Source: JBBKWQ01 sp037969115
Lineage (GTDB): Bacteria > Actinomycetota > Acidimicrobiia > Acidimicrobiales > Ilumatobacteraceae
DNA length: 12,797 bases
Direction of reading: 5' to 3'
Assembly: GCA_037969115.1 (NCBI GenBank)
Contig: JBBKWQ010000074.1
Span: 1-12,797, forward strand
In this document: piece after piece, positions 6,806-12,797 of the stretch
Position numbering within the stretch: the first letter of the stretch is position 1
Layout: the number at the start of each line of letters is the position of its first letter
Notes under the pieces: generated by a model
The model's database searches: none
Seen by the model: only the letters and a program-made list of their open reading frames with translations
What the model was told of the DNA's origin: nothing
Made by a program: the position numbers and the translations under genes

Positions 6806-6842
6806 CTGGAGCCGCACCGATGGGGGGTCGGTGCGGCTCCAG
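6806..6842 (-). terminator. Perfect 15-bp hairpin after the DUF2383-like gene
   Basis: CTGGAGCCGCACCGA (6806-6820), a 7-nt loop and its exact complement (6828-6842). It lies 38 nt downstream of the stop of the gene at 6881-7330 and upstream of the GlsB-like gene. The position fits a transcription terminator for the former. On the minus strand only a short T-rich stretch (GTTTG) follows after 4 nt, so it would be a tract-poor terminator of the kind common in GC-rich actinobacteria. Confidence 0.75.
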
Positions 6843-6880
6843 CAGTCGGCGCGCCCTCAGTTCAGCGCGCAGCCGATGGC

Positions 6881-7330
6881 TCAGCTGACGGCGTCGCGCA
6901 AGCGCTTGACTTCGTCGTGGGCCGATTTCACGGCCGTGTACTGTCGCTGAACGACCTGACGAAGTTCTGCCGAGATGTCGTCGTTGTCGAGAGCGGACTG
7001 GTACTCGGACACAGCATGGTCCTCGCCCTGTTCGGCTGCATCGAGAACCCCGTCGGGATCGGATCCGGCGAGCGCGTCCTTCAGCGACATCCAACCACGG
7101 TGAACGGCTGCGGCGACCGAGCCGTCCTCGTCGATGTCGTCGCCGTATGCCGCTGCCATCGTCTCGAGTTCCGCAGAGAAGCCGCCGCGCTGCTCGGCCA
7201 GTTCGCGGAACTTCGGGGCGAGGTCGGCACGGTTCGTGTCGGCGAGCTTGTCAGCCGCGGCGGTGAACCCCTTCCGACCGTCTTCGAGCGTCTCGATGAG
7301 ATCCTTGGTGACTTTGCGGTCTTGTGACAT
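6881..7330 (-). CDS. DUF2383 / PA2169-family four-helix-bundle protein
   Basis: A 149-aa acidic, cytosolic, almost wholly helical protein. The sequence from VTKDLIETLEDGRKGF through LAPKFRELAEQR, WMSLKDALAG and AAEQGEDHAVSEYQSAL to VVQRQYTAVKSAHDEVKRLRD has the four-amphipathic-helix, ferritin-like pattern of DUF2383/PA2169 proteins. Their function is unknown, and they are often linked to stress or envelope conditions. E/H residues spaced as in QGEDHAVSEY resemble a ferritin-like carboxylate/His pair, but I cannot show metal binding. The start at 7330 is firm: AAGGAG lies 5 nt upstream, the strongest Shine-Dalgarno in this window. About 50 nt upstream is a sigma-B/F-type promoter, and the leader has an 8-bp hairpin. 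It is monocistronic if the 15-bp hairpin downstream works. Confidence 0.8.
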   Translation of the reverse strand: MSQDRKVTKDLIETLEDGRKGFTAAADKLADTNRADLAPKFRELAEQRGGFSAELETMAAAYGDDIDEDGSVAAAVHRGWMSLKDALAGSDPDGVLDAAEQGEDHAVSEYQSALDNDDISAELRQVVQRQYTAVKSAHDEVKRLRDAVS

Positions 7331-7335
7331 GTGTA

Positions 7336-7341
7336 CTCCTT
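7336..7341 (-). promoter_or_regulatory. Strong Shine-Dalgarno of the DUF2383-like gene
   Basis: Minus strand AAGGAG, 5 nt before ATG. It fixes the start codon and contrasts with the many leaderless starts nearby. Confidence 0.85.
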
Positions 7342-7348
7342 GGTTCGT

Positions 7349-7369
7349 CGAGTTCGGCGGTCGAACTCG
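7349..7369 (-). promoter_or_regulatory. 8-bp leader hairpin upstream of the Shine-Dalgarno
   Basis: Minus strand CGAGTTCG, loop ACCGC, CGAACTCG. It lies between the predicted transcription start (about 7375) and the Shine-Dalgarno, ending 7 nt before AAGGAG. It would start the mRNA with a stem, which could protect the 5' end or affect ribosome access. As DNA it is also a dyad that a repressor could bind. Confidence 0.5.
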
Positions 7370-7381
7370 TTCTCGAGGCGT

Positions 7382-7406
7382 GTACCCGCATCGAGTGATT
7401 TCTAAC
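7382..7406 (-). promoter_or_regulatory. Putative sigma-B/F-type stress promoter
   Basis: Minus strand GTTAGA (7406-7401), 13-nt spacer, GGGTAC (7387-7382). This matches the GTTT/GNNT...GGGTAC/T pattern known for sigma-B/F-family promoters in Streptomyces, Mycobacterium and Bacillus. The predicted start near 7375 leaves a 45-nt leader. The downstream protein belongs to a stress-linked family, which fits. Confidence 0.55.
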
Positions 7407-7491
7407 GAACTCGATGACGACCTTTTCGACCGACGCAAGCCCGCCCCGCGCGTCATTGCGTTGAGCGGCACCCGATGCACCGATCGTGACC

Positions 7492-7497
7492 TACGGT
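7492..7497 (+). promoter_or_regulatory. Putative -10 box for the flavin-reductase-like gene (leaderless)
   Basis: TACGGT, 6 nt (GGCGGC), then ATG at 7504. It supports 7504 over an in-frame GTG at 7486, which would precede the box. Confidence 0.5.
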
Positions 7498-7503
7498 GGC
7501 GGC

Positions 7504-8010
7504 ATGGCTGTCGCCGACGAACTCCTCAATCGAGTGACGTGGAAGATTCCCAACGCGCTCGCCCTGGTCGGTTCACGTTCGGGTGACGAGCGCAACGCCA
7601 TGACCACCAGCTGGATCTCGCAACTGTCGATGGAACCCGTGCTGATCGGCATCGGCGTCGACAACTCGGCCGTCACCCATCGCCTGATCACCGAGGGTCA
7701 GGTGTTCTCGGTGAACCTGTGGAGCGCGGACGACACCAGAGTGTTCGTCAAGTTCTCGAAACCTGCCATCGACGACGGCGGCACCTTGAACAGTCGCGAG
7801 GTGGTCGAGGCGACCACGGGCGCTCCTGTGTTCGTCGAGGCGATCGCGTGGATGGACTGCGAGGTTCGTCACTCGCTCGATCTCGGCACGCACACGTTGT
7901 TCGTCGGAGAGGTGGTCGACGCCGCCGTCAACGACGACGACGCCAAACCCGCCTCGATGAGCGACACACGGATGAAATACGGCGGTGTCAAACGCGGTGG
8001 TCACGCCTGA
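7504..8010 (+). CDS. Flavin reductase-like, FMN-binding split-barrel protein
   Basis: A 168-aa protein of the flavin-reductase-like domain family. The FMN-binding region is visible as NAMTTSWISQLSMEPVLIGIGV (31-52), then NSAVTHRLI (54-62) and FSVNLW (68-73). The later GTHTLFVGEVVDA (128-140) is the usual second conserved strand. Members reduce flavin with NAD(P)H for partner monooxygenases or simply bind FMN. No monooxygenase lies beside it, so the partner and reaction are unknown. The protein ends in a basic YGGVKRGGHA tail. It is convergent with sodC, the stop codons being only 6 nt apart. The start is set by the TACGGT box 6 nt upstream. Confidence 0.85.
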   Translation: MAVADELLNRVTWKIPNALALVGSRSGDERNAMTTSWISQLSMEPVLIGIGVDNSAVTHRLITEGQVFSVNLWSADDTRVFVKFSKPAIDDGGTLNSREVVEATTGAPVFVEAIAWMDCEVRHSLDLGTHTLFVGEVVDAAVNDDDAKPASMSDTRMKYGGVKRGGHA

Positions 8011-8016
8011 CGTGTG

Positions 8017-8643
8017 TCAGCCGAGCGTGATGATGCCGCACGCGATCCGACCACCTGCGTCGCCTGCACCGTTGGTCGCCGCGTCCGGTCCCGGCACGGG
8101 CGGTTCACCCGACACGTACCTGCTCGGGATGTTGGCGAAGTTGTCCGGCCCGGCATGCATGATGACGGCGCGACCCGCGATCTCGGCCGGGTCGAACCGT
8201 CCCGTATCTGAACGGGCGGAACCGGTTCCGTCGGCCTGAACGAGCAGGCTCGGGAGGTCGCCGGCGTGGCCACCGTGAACGGCGCTCCACGGATTCCAGT
8301 GCCCGCCCACGTTCGTGAACGGACCTGCTGCCGCCGCTGGGTTGCACGACTCAGCACCGTCGTTGGCATGAATGTGCAGACCATGGAACGTGTCGAGTCC
8401 CACGCTGATGCCGCGCACATTCACTTTGACGACCGTGCCGTTCCGATCACCCTCGAATCTGATCTTGCCGACTCGGTCGCCGTTGGCGTTGCGGAGCACC
8501 GCGGCCGCATCCCATCCATTGCCCGACGCCGACCCACTGCTCGTAGCGATCGATGCCGTTCCCAAGATGGCCGCGACACCGAGGGCAGCGATCGCCACTC
8601 GCTTCGATCGGGTTCGTTCCGGCCCGGCCTGTTGTGTGTTCAT
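8017..8643 (-). CDS. sodC: Exported Cu/Zn superoxide dismutase
   Basis: A 208-aa protein converting superoxide to hydrogen peroxide and oxygen outside the cytoplasm. A basic N-terminus (ERTRSKR) and hydrophobic stretch (about 16-34) form a signal peptide or anchor. All metal ligands can be matched: H90 and H92 (GLHIHANDG), bridging H115 (GGHWNP), H123, H126 and D129 (HGGHAGDLP), H163 (AVIMHAGPDN). The structural disulfide pair is C100 and C202, and the active-site Arg is in GDAGGRIACG. A PVPGPDAATNG loop follows SRYVSGE, as in actinobacterial and other non-enteric SodC. There is no lipobox Cys near the signal end, so it is not a lipoprotein. ATG 8641-8643 has an AGAGGGGA Shine-Dalgarno about 7 nt upstream. 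The 126-nt gap upstream probably holds its promoter; I could not fix a box. Confidence 0.95.
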   Translation of the reverse strand: MNTQQAGPERTRSKRVAIAALGVAAILGTASIATSSGSASGNGWDAAAVLRNANGDRVGKIRFEGDRNGTVVKVNVRGISVGLDTFHGLHIHANDGAESCNPAAAAGPFTNVGGHWNPWSAVHGGHAGDLPSLLVQADGTGSARSDTGRFDPAEIAGRAVIMHAGPDNFANIPSRYVSGEPPVPGPDAATNGAGDAGGRIACGIITLG

Positions 8644-8769
8644 GACGTTCCCCTCTCAGTTCTGGACGCGTTCTGCGTCCCACGCATACAGACGACGCGA
8701 TCGTCGAAATGGGTGACAGCCGGAGAGTGATTTCGTCGTCGAGCTGTTGCGGGTGCTCCGACTGCGACC

Positions 8770-10083
8770 TCAGCTGAACGAAATGTCGTCGCCTGAGCGG
8801 GCCTCGGCGGGTCGGGGTGGCTCCACCTGGTTCGGCACCTGAGGAGCCACTCGAGGTGGGTCGTCAGCCGTATCGATCGGTTCGGCGCCGGGCGGGGTCG
8901 GCCAGAGCGTCTCGCCCTTCACCTCGAGCGTCGACCAGCTGGGCGCCACCGCGGGCGACGAGAGCGCCTGTGGCGGACCCGTCTGCTCCCACAGCACCGC
9001 AGGCCGGTCACCGTGCCAGCGGACACCGATCGACACGGCCGACCCGACGGAAGTGGGCACGCCGTACGCCTCGACGTTCGAACCGAGCCAGTCGGCCGGA
9101 TAGCCATCGGGGAACAGCACACCCCCCATCGCAAGTCGTTGCTCGAGCCACGGGATCATGGCAACCCCCGCTGGTGCCGATGCAGGGCGCGGCGTGCGGA
9201 AGCGCCCGGCGACGATGCGAGCAATGTCGTCGCACGCTCGACGTTCGCGTGCCACGTGCAGCACGCGTGCCGCAGCGTCGAGTGCCGCGTCGTTCATCCA
9301 GCCGGCATGTGGGCCCATCACCTCGACCGCGTCGGCGAGTTCGGGTACCCAGTGGTCGGGCTGCTCGCCCATCCGCACCAGTTCGCCCAGGCCGATCGAG
9401 AACGCGACGGGGTCGTCGGACGCGCGGGCGATCGACCCCAAGATCAGCTCACAGCGCTCTGCACCGATCGCGTCGACGAGTGCTCCACCAGTCGTTCCCT
9501 CGGGCAGCACGAAACGGCTGGCACGTTCGGTCACGGCCAGCCAGCCCCGGGCGACCTGCGTCGACGTGGGCAGACCCGCCGGGAGCGGACCTGGGCCCGA
9601 TTCGTCATGAGCGAGAGCAATCCGAATCGTGGCGGCATGACCGAGTGGCAGCACGAACGACTCGTCCGGCAGGTCGATCCCTTCGATCGGAAGGTCACCC
9701 ACCGGCCGTTCGGTCTTCACGTCGCGTCGATCGAAGGCGATCGCCACCGGGAGGGTCGACTCGTTCTCGATCTCGATGACGGTCAGGCCACCCGCTGACG
9801 CGACCGAGTACACCCGTTGGACGACATCGCCGGTCGGCACTCGGACGCGCGTCTCGGCGACAGCCGTGCCTTCGATGCGCTGCTGACGTACCGCCGACTC
9901 GCGGGCGGGCACGTGCCAACGGTCGTCGGCGGCGACGAACCACTCGAGCGGGCGACCGTCCCAGGGTTGGATGCCACCCCATGGAGTCACTCGAGCGCGC
10001 CACCGCTGCCCCGAGACACCCGTCGTGATGGTCGGAGTGATGGTCGGCGTCGAAGTGCCACCCGCTGTGAAGTCGGCGTTCAT
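8770..10083 (-). CDS. Unrecognised 437-aa protein downstream of gpsA
   Basis: I do not recognise a named family. Residues about 20-165 look like a beta-sandwich with many alternating strands: TPWGGIQPWDGRPLEWFV, VVQRVYSVASAGGLTVIEIENES, LPVAIAFDRRDV. The middle (about 185-320) is helical and Ala-rich. A further beta-rich piece (about 335-400) contains GVRWHGDRPAVLWEQTG, reminiscent of C-terminal domains of some glycoside hydrolases. The last 40 residues are Pro/Asp-rich and probably disordered. There is no signal peptide or membrane helix. The order beta domain, helical core, beta cap is compatible with an (alpha/alpha)-type sugar enzyme, but no catalytic acid pair is convincing. It begins 21 nt after gpsA on the same strand, so co-transcription is likely. 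No clear Shine-Dalgarno precedes the ATG. Confidence 0.75.
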   Translation of the reverse strand: MNADFTAGGTSTPTITPTITTGVSGQRWRARVTPWGGIQPWDGRPLEWFVAADDRWHVPARESAVRQQRIEGTAVAETRVRVPTGDVVQRVYSVASAGGLTVIEIENESTLPVAIAFDRRDVKTERPVGDLPIEGIDLPDESFVLPLGHAATIRIALAHDESGPGPLPAGLPTSTQVARGWLAVTERASRFVLPEGTTGGALVDAIGAERCELILGSIARASDDPVAFSIGLGELVRMGEQPDHWVPELADAVEVMGPHAGWMNDAALDAAARVLHVARERRACDDIARIVAGRFRTPRPASAPAGVAMIPWLEQRLAMGGVLFPDGYPADWLGSNVEAYGVPTSVGSAVSIGVRWHGDRPAVLWEQTGPPQALSSPAVAPSWSTLEVKGETLWPTPPGAEPIDTADDPPRVAPQVPNQVEPPRPAEARSGDDISFS

Positions 10084-10104
10084 CGCCCGGCAGTGAACAC
10101 GATG

Positions 10105-11112
10105 TCAGTCGAATTCGCTCTTGCTCGACCGCTGCATCAACGCTCGCAGCGCATCACCCGCTGCCAACCCGCCATGACACACCTGCACGACCTGCTCGGT
10201 GTGCGGCATCTCGACGGCGTATCGGCGAGCCAGGTCGAGCACGCTCGGCGAACTCTTCACGCCCTCGGCCACCATGTGCATGTTCGCGAGGATTTCGTCG
10301 ATACCGATGCCCTGACCCAAGGCGAGTCCGACCGAGTTGTTCCGGCTCTGCTTCGACGAACACGTGGCGATCAGGTCGCCGGTGCCGGCGAGCCCCGAGA
10401 ACGTGAGCGGGTCACCACCCATTGCCACACCGAGCCGCGTCATCTCGGCCAGACCTCTCGTGATCAGCGTCGCCCGAGTGTTGTCGCCGTACCCCATTCC
10501 TTCGGCCATACCGGACGCGATGGCGATCACGTTCTTCACCACGCCGGCCACTTCGCAGCCGACCACGTCTGGGTTGGTGTACACCCGCAGGCTCGGCCGG
10601 CTCAACACCCGTTGCAGCTCTTCACCGACGGTTTCATCGGCGATCGCGACGACGCTCGCCGCCGGTTGACCCGCCATGATCTCCTTGGCGAGATTCGGAC
10701 CGGTGAGGACGCCGATCGGACGACCGGGCATTTCCTCTGCTGCCACTTCACTCATCCGCTTCAGTGAAGAGCGCTCGATACCTTTCGCCAGGCTGATGAT
10801 CGGTACCCAGGGCCGCAGGTACTGATCGACGAGTGCGGCCACGTCGCGAAACCCGTGAGACGGAACCGCCATCACCACGACGTCGGCGTCGCAGACTGCC
10901 TCCTCCAACGAGTGGGTCGCCCGGAGCGTCGGGGGGAGAGCGAAGCCGTCGAGGTAGTCGTGGTTGACGTGCTCGGTCGCGATCGTGTGGGCCAGGTCGG
11001 CCCGGCGGGCCCACAACACGGTCGGCGTGTTCTCGGCGGCGATCGCAGCAACGGTCGTGCCCCATGAACCAGCGCCGATGACGGCCAGTGTGACCCCGGA
11101 GGAACGACTCAT
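10105..11112 (-). CDS. gpsA: Glycerol-3-phosphate dehydrogenase [NAD(P)+]
   Basis: Reduces dihydroxyacetone phosphate to sn-glycerol-3-phosphate, the backbone for phospholipids; cytosolic. The 335-aa length is normal. Rossmann motif VIGAGSWGTT (11-20) binds the cofactor. Other landmarks are AVPSHGFRD (82-90), SLAKGIE (107-113), GVLTGPNLAKEI (134-145), EVAGVVKNVIAIASG with catalytic K193 (187-201), LAGTGDLIATC (241-251) and SRNNSVG (256-262). The start at 11112 is set by TACGCT 6 nt upstream; coding-looking sequence upstream of it belongs to the divergent cofC region. It is probably the first gene of a two-gene unit with the 437-aa protein. Confidence 0.96.
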   Translation of the reverse strand: MSRSSGVTLAVIGAGSWGTTVAAIAAENTPTVLWARRADLAHTIATEHVNHDYLDGFALPPTLRATHSLEEAVCDADVVVMAVPSHGFRDVAALVDQYLRPWVPIISLAKGIERSSLKRMSEVAAEEMPGRPIGVLTGPNLAKEIMAGQPAASVVAIADETVGEELQRVLSRPSLRVYTNPDVVGCEVAGVVKNVIAIASGMAEGMGYGDNTRATLITRGLAEMTRLGVAMGGDPLTFSGLAGTGDLIATCSSKQSRNNSVGLALGQGIGIDEILANMHMVAEGVKSSPSVLDLARRYAVEMPHTEQVVQVCHGGLAAGDALRALMQRSSKSEFD

Positions 11113-11118
11113 CGGCCC

Positions 11119-11124
11119 AGCGTA
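11119..11124 (-). promoter_or_regulatory. Putative -10 box for leaderless gpsA
   Basis: Minus strand TACGCT, 6 nt (GGGCCG), then ATG 11112. It is paired with the cofC box on the other strand; the two start codons are 69 bp apart. Confidence 0.5.
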
Positions 11125-11169
11125 GGCACATCGTTGGCCACCGACCGCACGCCGGCTCGCACGAACTTC

Positions 11170-11175
11170 TACAGT
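11170..11175 (+). promoter_or_regulatory. Putative -10 box for leaderless cofC
   Basis: TACAGT, 6 nt (GACGGG), then GTG 11182. This identifies GTG 11182 as the start instead of ATG 11134, which would lie upstream of the promoter and add 16 residues unlike the family. Confidence 0.5.
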
Positions 11176-11181
11176 GACGGG

Positions 11182-11778
11182 GTGGAGATCGCCGCACTGA
11201 TTCCCGTCAAATCGTTCCGTGCCGCGAAGGCCCGACTGCAGGGCCACCTCACCCCGGACCAGCGTGCCGAGCTCTCTCGGAAGATGGCCACCCGCGTGGT
11301 CGAGGCGATGAGCCCGATCCCGGTCTTCATTGCGTGCGACGACGAACTCGTTGCGAACTGGGCAGAGTCACTCGGCGCGGCGGTCCTGTGGTCACCAGGC
11401 CTGGGGCTCAATGGTGCGGTCGATCACGGCACGTCGACCATCGCCGGCAAAGGCGCCGACCAGGTGATCATCGCGCATGGCGACCTCCCGTTGCCCATGG
11501 CGCTGCCGGAGCTGGCCCGACCCAACACGATCGTGCTCGTGCCCGACCGGTCCCTCGACGGCACCAACGTGTTGTCGCGGCCATGCTCCGTGTCGCTGCC
11601 GGCCGCCTACGGCGGTGGTTCGTTCGACCGGCACCTCCAGGCCGCGATCGCATCCGGGTTGCCCGTGGAAATCCGCCGCGATCCGCTGCTCTCCCTCGAC
11701 CTCGACACCGTCGTCGATGCCGAGCACCCACTGATCGCTCCGGTGGTTCGCAACCTGCTCGGCGCCACGAACCGATGA
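11182..11778 (+). CDS. cofC: 2-phospho-L-lactate / phosphoenolpyruvate guanylyltransferase (F420 synthesis)
   Basis: A 198-aa nucleotidyltransferase of the CofC/FbiD family. It uses GTP to activate phosphoenolpyruvate (mycobacterial FbiD) or 2-phospho-L-lactate for coenzyme F420 assembly; cytosolic. Visible signatures: IPVKSFRAAKARL (7-19, the GTP-binding PVK...AK.RL start), AHGDLPLP (98-105, metal/nucleotide Asp), LVPDRSLDGTNVL (119-131), GGGSFDRHL (144-152) and SLDLDTVVDA (171-180). The length matches stand-alone CofC rather than a fusion. The GTG start is preferred because a TACAGT box lies 6 nt before it and the family starts with this strand. The stop overlaps the next gene's start (ATGA), so the PIG-L protein is translationally coupled. 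Other F420 genes (fbiA, fbiB, fbiC) are not in the window. Confidence 0.9.
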   Translation: MEIAALIPVKSFRAAKARLQGHLTPDQRAELSRKMATRVVEAMSPIPVFIACDDELVANWAESLGAAVLWSPGLGLNGAVDHGTSTIAGKGADQVIIAHGDLPLPMALPELARPNTIVLVPDRSLDGTNVLSRPCSVSLPAAYGGGSFDRHLQAAIASGLPVEIRRDPLLSLDLDTVVDAEHPLIAPVVRNLLGATNR

Positions 11779-12554
11779 GCGGCAACGAGCCGGGGCAGCC
11801 GTCTCCGCAGCGCGACGTGACCGTGAACGACTGGACGATCGACCTCGATACACCGGTATGCGCGCTGGCGATCGGGGCACACCCGGACGATGTCGAGTTC
11901 GGCGCCGGCGCCACGTTGGCGAAGTGGGCAGCGGCCGGTTGCACGGTGCACCATGTGATCTGTACCGATGGGTCGAAGGGTAGTTGGGACCCTGCTGCCG
12001 ACATCGATGCGCTCGTCGATCGCCGTCGGCACGAACAACGCGAGGCCGCTCACCGCTTGTCGGGCGACCGAGCCGGCACGACTCACTTCATGGGGTACGT
12101 CGACGGCGACCTCGACAACACCCGGCAAGCCAGGTCCGAGCTGTCGAGACTCATTCGCACGCTGAAACCGTCTGTCGTGCTCGCACACGACCCGTGGAAG
12201 CGATATCGGTTGCATCCCGATCACCGCGCCGCCGGATTCTTGGCCTGCGACAGCGTGGTTGCAGCTCGCGATCCCCACTTCTTCCCAGAACATGACCTCG
12301 CGCATCATCGTCCCGATCAGATGCTGCTCTGGGAAGCTGACAGCCCGAACCACGCGGAGGACGCCGCGTTCGGGCTGGCGGCGAAACTCGCCGCTCTCGA
12401 GGCCCACGAAAGCCAGTTCGAGTCGACCATGCACGCCGGAACCGAGGACGAACTCGAGATGTTCCGCCAACGGATCACCGCTCGTCTCGCGGTACTTGGC
12501 GAGAACGTCGGACTCGAGTTCGCTGAAGTCTTCCACCTGATCGACGATCTCTGA
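11775..12554 (+). CDS. PIG-L / LmbE-family zinc deacetylase
   Basis: A 259-aa PIG-L family protein. These enzymes remove N-acetyl groups from GlcNAc-type substrates or hydrolyse amides (MshB and Mca in mycothiol metabolism, LmbE and BshB-type elsewhere). The zinc site is visible: LAIGAHPDDVEFG (31-43) gives H36 and D39, and RLHPDHRAAG (145-154) gives the third His. CTDGSKG (63-69) and HFMGYVDGDLDN (104-115) are standard. The substrate cannot be told from sequence alone; it lacks a clear MshB-specific signature that I would trust. The ATG overlaps the cofC stop by 4 nt. The overlap suggests coordinated expression with F420 synthesis, but PIG-L proteins have no known F420 step, so the link may be organisational only. 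The first 25 residues are a loose extension. Confidence 0.88.
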   Translation: MSGNEPGQPSPQRDVTVNDWTIDLDTPVCALAIGAHPDDVEFGAGATLAKWAAAGCTVHHVICTDGSKGSWDPAADIDALVDRRRHEQREAAHRLSGDRAGTTHFMGYVDGDLDNTRQARSELSRLIRTLKPSVVLAHDPWKRYRLHPDHRAAGFLACDSVVAARDPHFFPEHDLAHHRPDQMLLWEADSPNHAEDAAFGLAAKLAALEAHESQFESTMHAGTEDELEMFRQRITARLAVLGENVGLEFAEVFHLIDDL

Positions 12555-12614
12555 CGCACTGAGCTTTCGTTGCGGTCGATGTCGCCGCCAGACGGTTCAT
12601 GACCGGTGACGCGA

Positions 12615-12644
12615 AACGGGGCGAGGTGTGCACCTCGCCCCGTT
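12615..12644. terminator. 14-bp hairpin between convergent genes
   Basis: AACGGGGCGAGGTG (12615-12628), TG, CACCTCGCCCCGTT (12631-12644). The near-perfect palindrome sits between the PIG-L stop (12554) and the stop of the convergent KKAPA protein (12666). A short T-run follows on the minus strand (GTTTCG). It probably terminates one or both genes. Confidence 0.8.
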
Positions 12645-12665
12645 CTCGTCCACCCGCTGGGGGTC

Positions 12666-12797
12666 CTACTTCTTCTTGGCGCGTGCCTTCTTGGCCGGAG
12701 CCTTCTTCGCGGCGGCCTTCTTGGCCGGAGCCTTCTTGGCCGGAGCCTTCTTCGCGGCGGCCTTCTTGGCCGGAGCCTTCTTGGCCGGAGCCTTCTT
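12666..12797 (-). CDS. Lys/Ala-rich C-terminal tail of a nucleoid-type DNA-binding protein (HU-like), N-terminus beyond the right edge
   Basis: Only the last 43 codons are in the window. They consist of eight KKAxA pentapeptides (APA, APA, AAA, APA, APA, AAA, APA, ARA between Lys pairs) and a final KKK, then TAG. Such tails occur on actinobacterial HU (HupB) and histone-H1-like proteins, where the positive charge binds DNA and compacts the nucleoid; Lys in these tails can be acetylated. Family identity needs the missing globular domain; HU is the likeliest guess. The 15-bp repeat unit is highly conserved at DNA level, with a 45-bp higher-order period, so copy number could vary by slippage. 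A 14-bp hairpin follows the stop. Confidence 0.75.
   Translation of the reverse strand, partial: KKAPAKKAPAKKAAAKKAPAKKAPAKKAAAKKAPAKKARAKKK
12669..12797 (-). repeat. 15-bp tandem repeat (45-bp super-period) coding KKAPA units
   Basis: The minus strand carries the codons AAG AAG GCT CCG GCC repeated, every third unit changed to AAG AAG GCC GCC GCG. It continues beyond the window edge. Identical codons between copies point to recent amplification or gene conversion. Confidence 0.9.

Noticed and set aside
11334..11774. N-terminal extension of the PIG-L frame back to 11334
   Set aside because: It lies wholly inside cofC in another frame and is Arg/Pro-rich; family similarity starts after the ATG at 11775.
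12669..12797. Regular direct repeats at the right edge as a CRISPR array
   Set aside because: Units are contiguous 15-mers without spacers and translate in frame to KKAPA.
1..12797. tRNA/rRNA genes, insertion sequences, integrases, attachment sites
   Set aside because: Nothing resembling tRNA cloverleafs, rRNA segments, transposase motifs or flanking inverted repeats was seen on reading both strands.

Overview
The window is dense, GC-rich chromosomal DNA with 15 protein-coding genes, two of them cut by the window edges. I see no rRNA or tRNA gene, CRISPR array, transposase or phage gene. Several traits point to an actinomycete, most likely an Acidimicrobiia (Ilumatobacter-like) organism: the base composition, an F420-type guanylyltransferase (cofC/fbiD), a lysine/alanine-rich HU-type tail, and many genes with a TANNNT box 6-8 nt before the start codon (leaderless transcription). 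The lineage is inferred from style and gene content; no marker gene is present to prove it.

Layout, left to right. Positions 1-2348 (minus): a 60-aa YLDP-type membrane peptide, a 468-aa methyltransferase with a kinase-like N-terminal part, and selenophosphate synthetase (selD, cut by the left edge). Positions 2426-4585 (plus): divergently transcribed, a five-helix membrane protein with an extracytoplasmic sulfatase/phosphoglycerol-transferase-like domain. With the YLDP peptide and the methyltransferase it looks like an envelope-glycan modification cassette. Positions 4648-5517 (plus): a two-domain sulfurtransferase carrying a threonine microsatellite. Positions 5550-7330 (minus): a class II aldolase-family protein, a GlsB/YeaQ-type membrane protein and a DUF2383/PA2169-like four-helix protein. 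The last has a strong Shine-Dalgarno, a leader hairpin and a sigma-B/F-like promoter. Positions 7504-8010 (plus): an FMN-binding flavin-reductase-like protein. Positions 8017-8643 (minus): an exported Cu/Zn superoxide dismutase.

Positions 8770-11112 (minus): gpsA, supplying glycerol-3-phosphate for phospholipids, followed 21 nt later by an unrecognised 437-aa protein. Positions 11182-12554 (plus): cofC, overlapping by 4 nt a PIG-L/LmbE zinc deacetylase. Positions 12666-12797 (minus): the repetitive KKAPA tail of a DNA-binding protein that starts beyond the right edge.

Themes: sulfur and selenium handling, oxidative/general stress (SodC, GlsB-like, DUF2383-like), envelope polymer or lipid precursors, and F420 synthesis. 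The most notable DNA-level signal is the repeated leaderless-promoter architecture, which also decides several start codons. I do not see a clearly new defence or mobile system. The least explained items are the 437-aa protein, the kinase-like/methyltransferase fusion with its YLDP and sulfatase neighbours, and the poly-threonine insertion.
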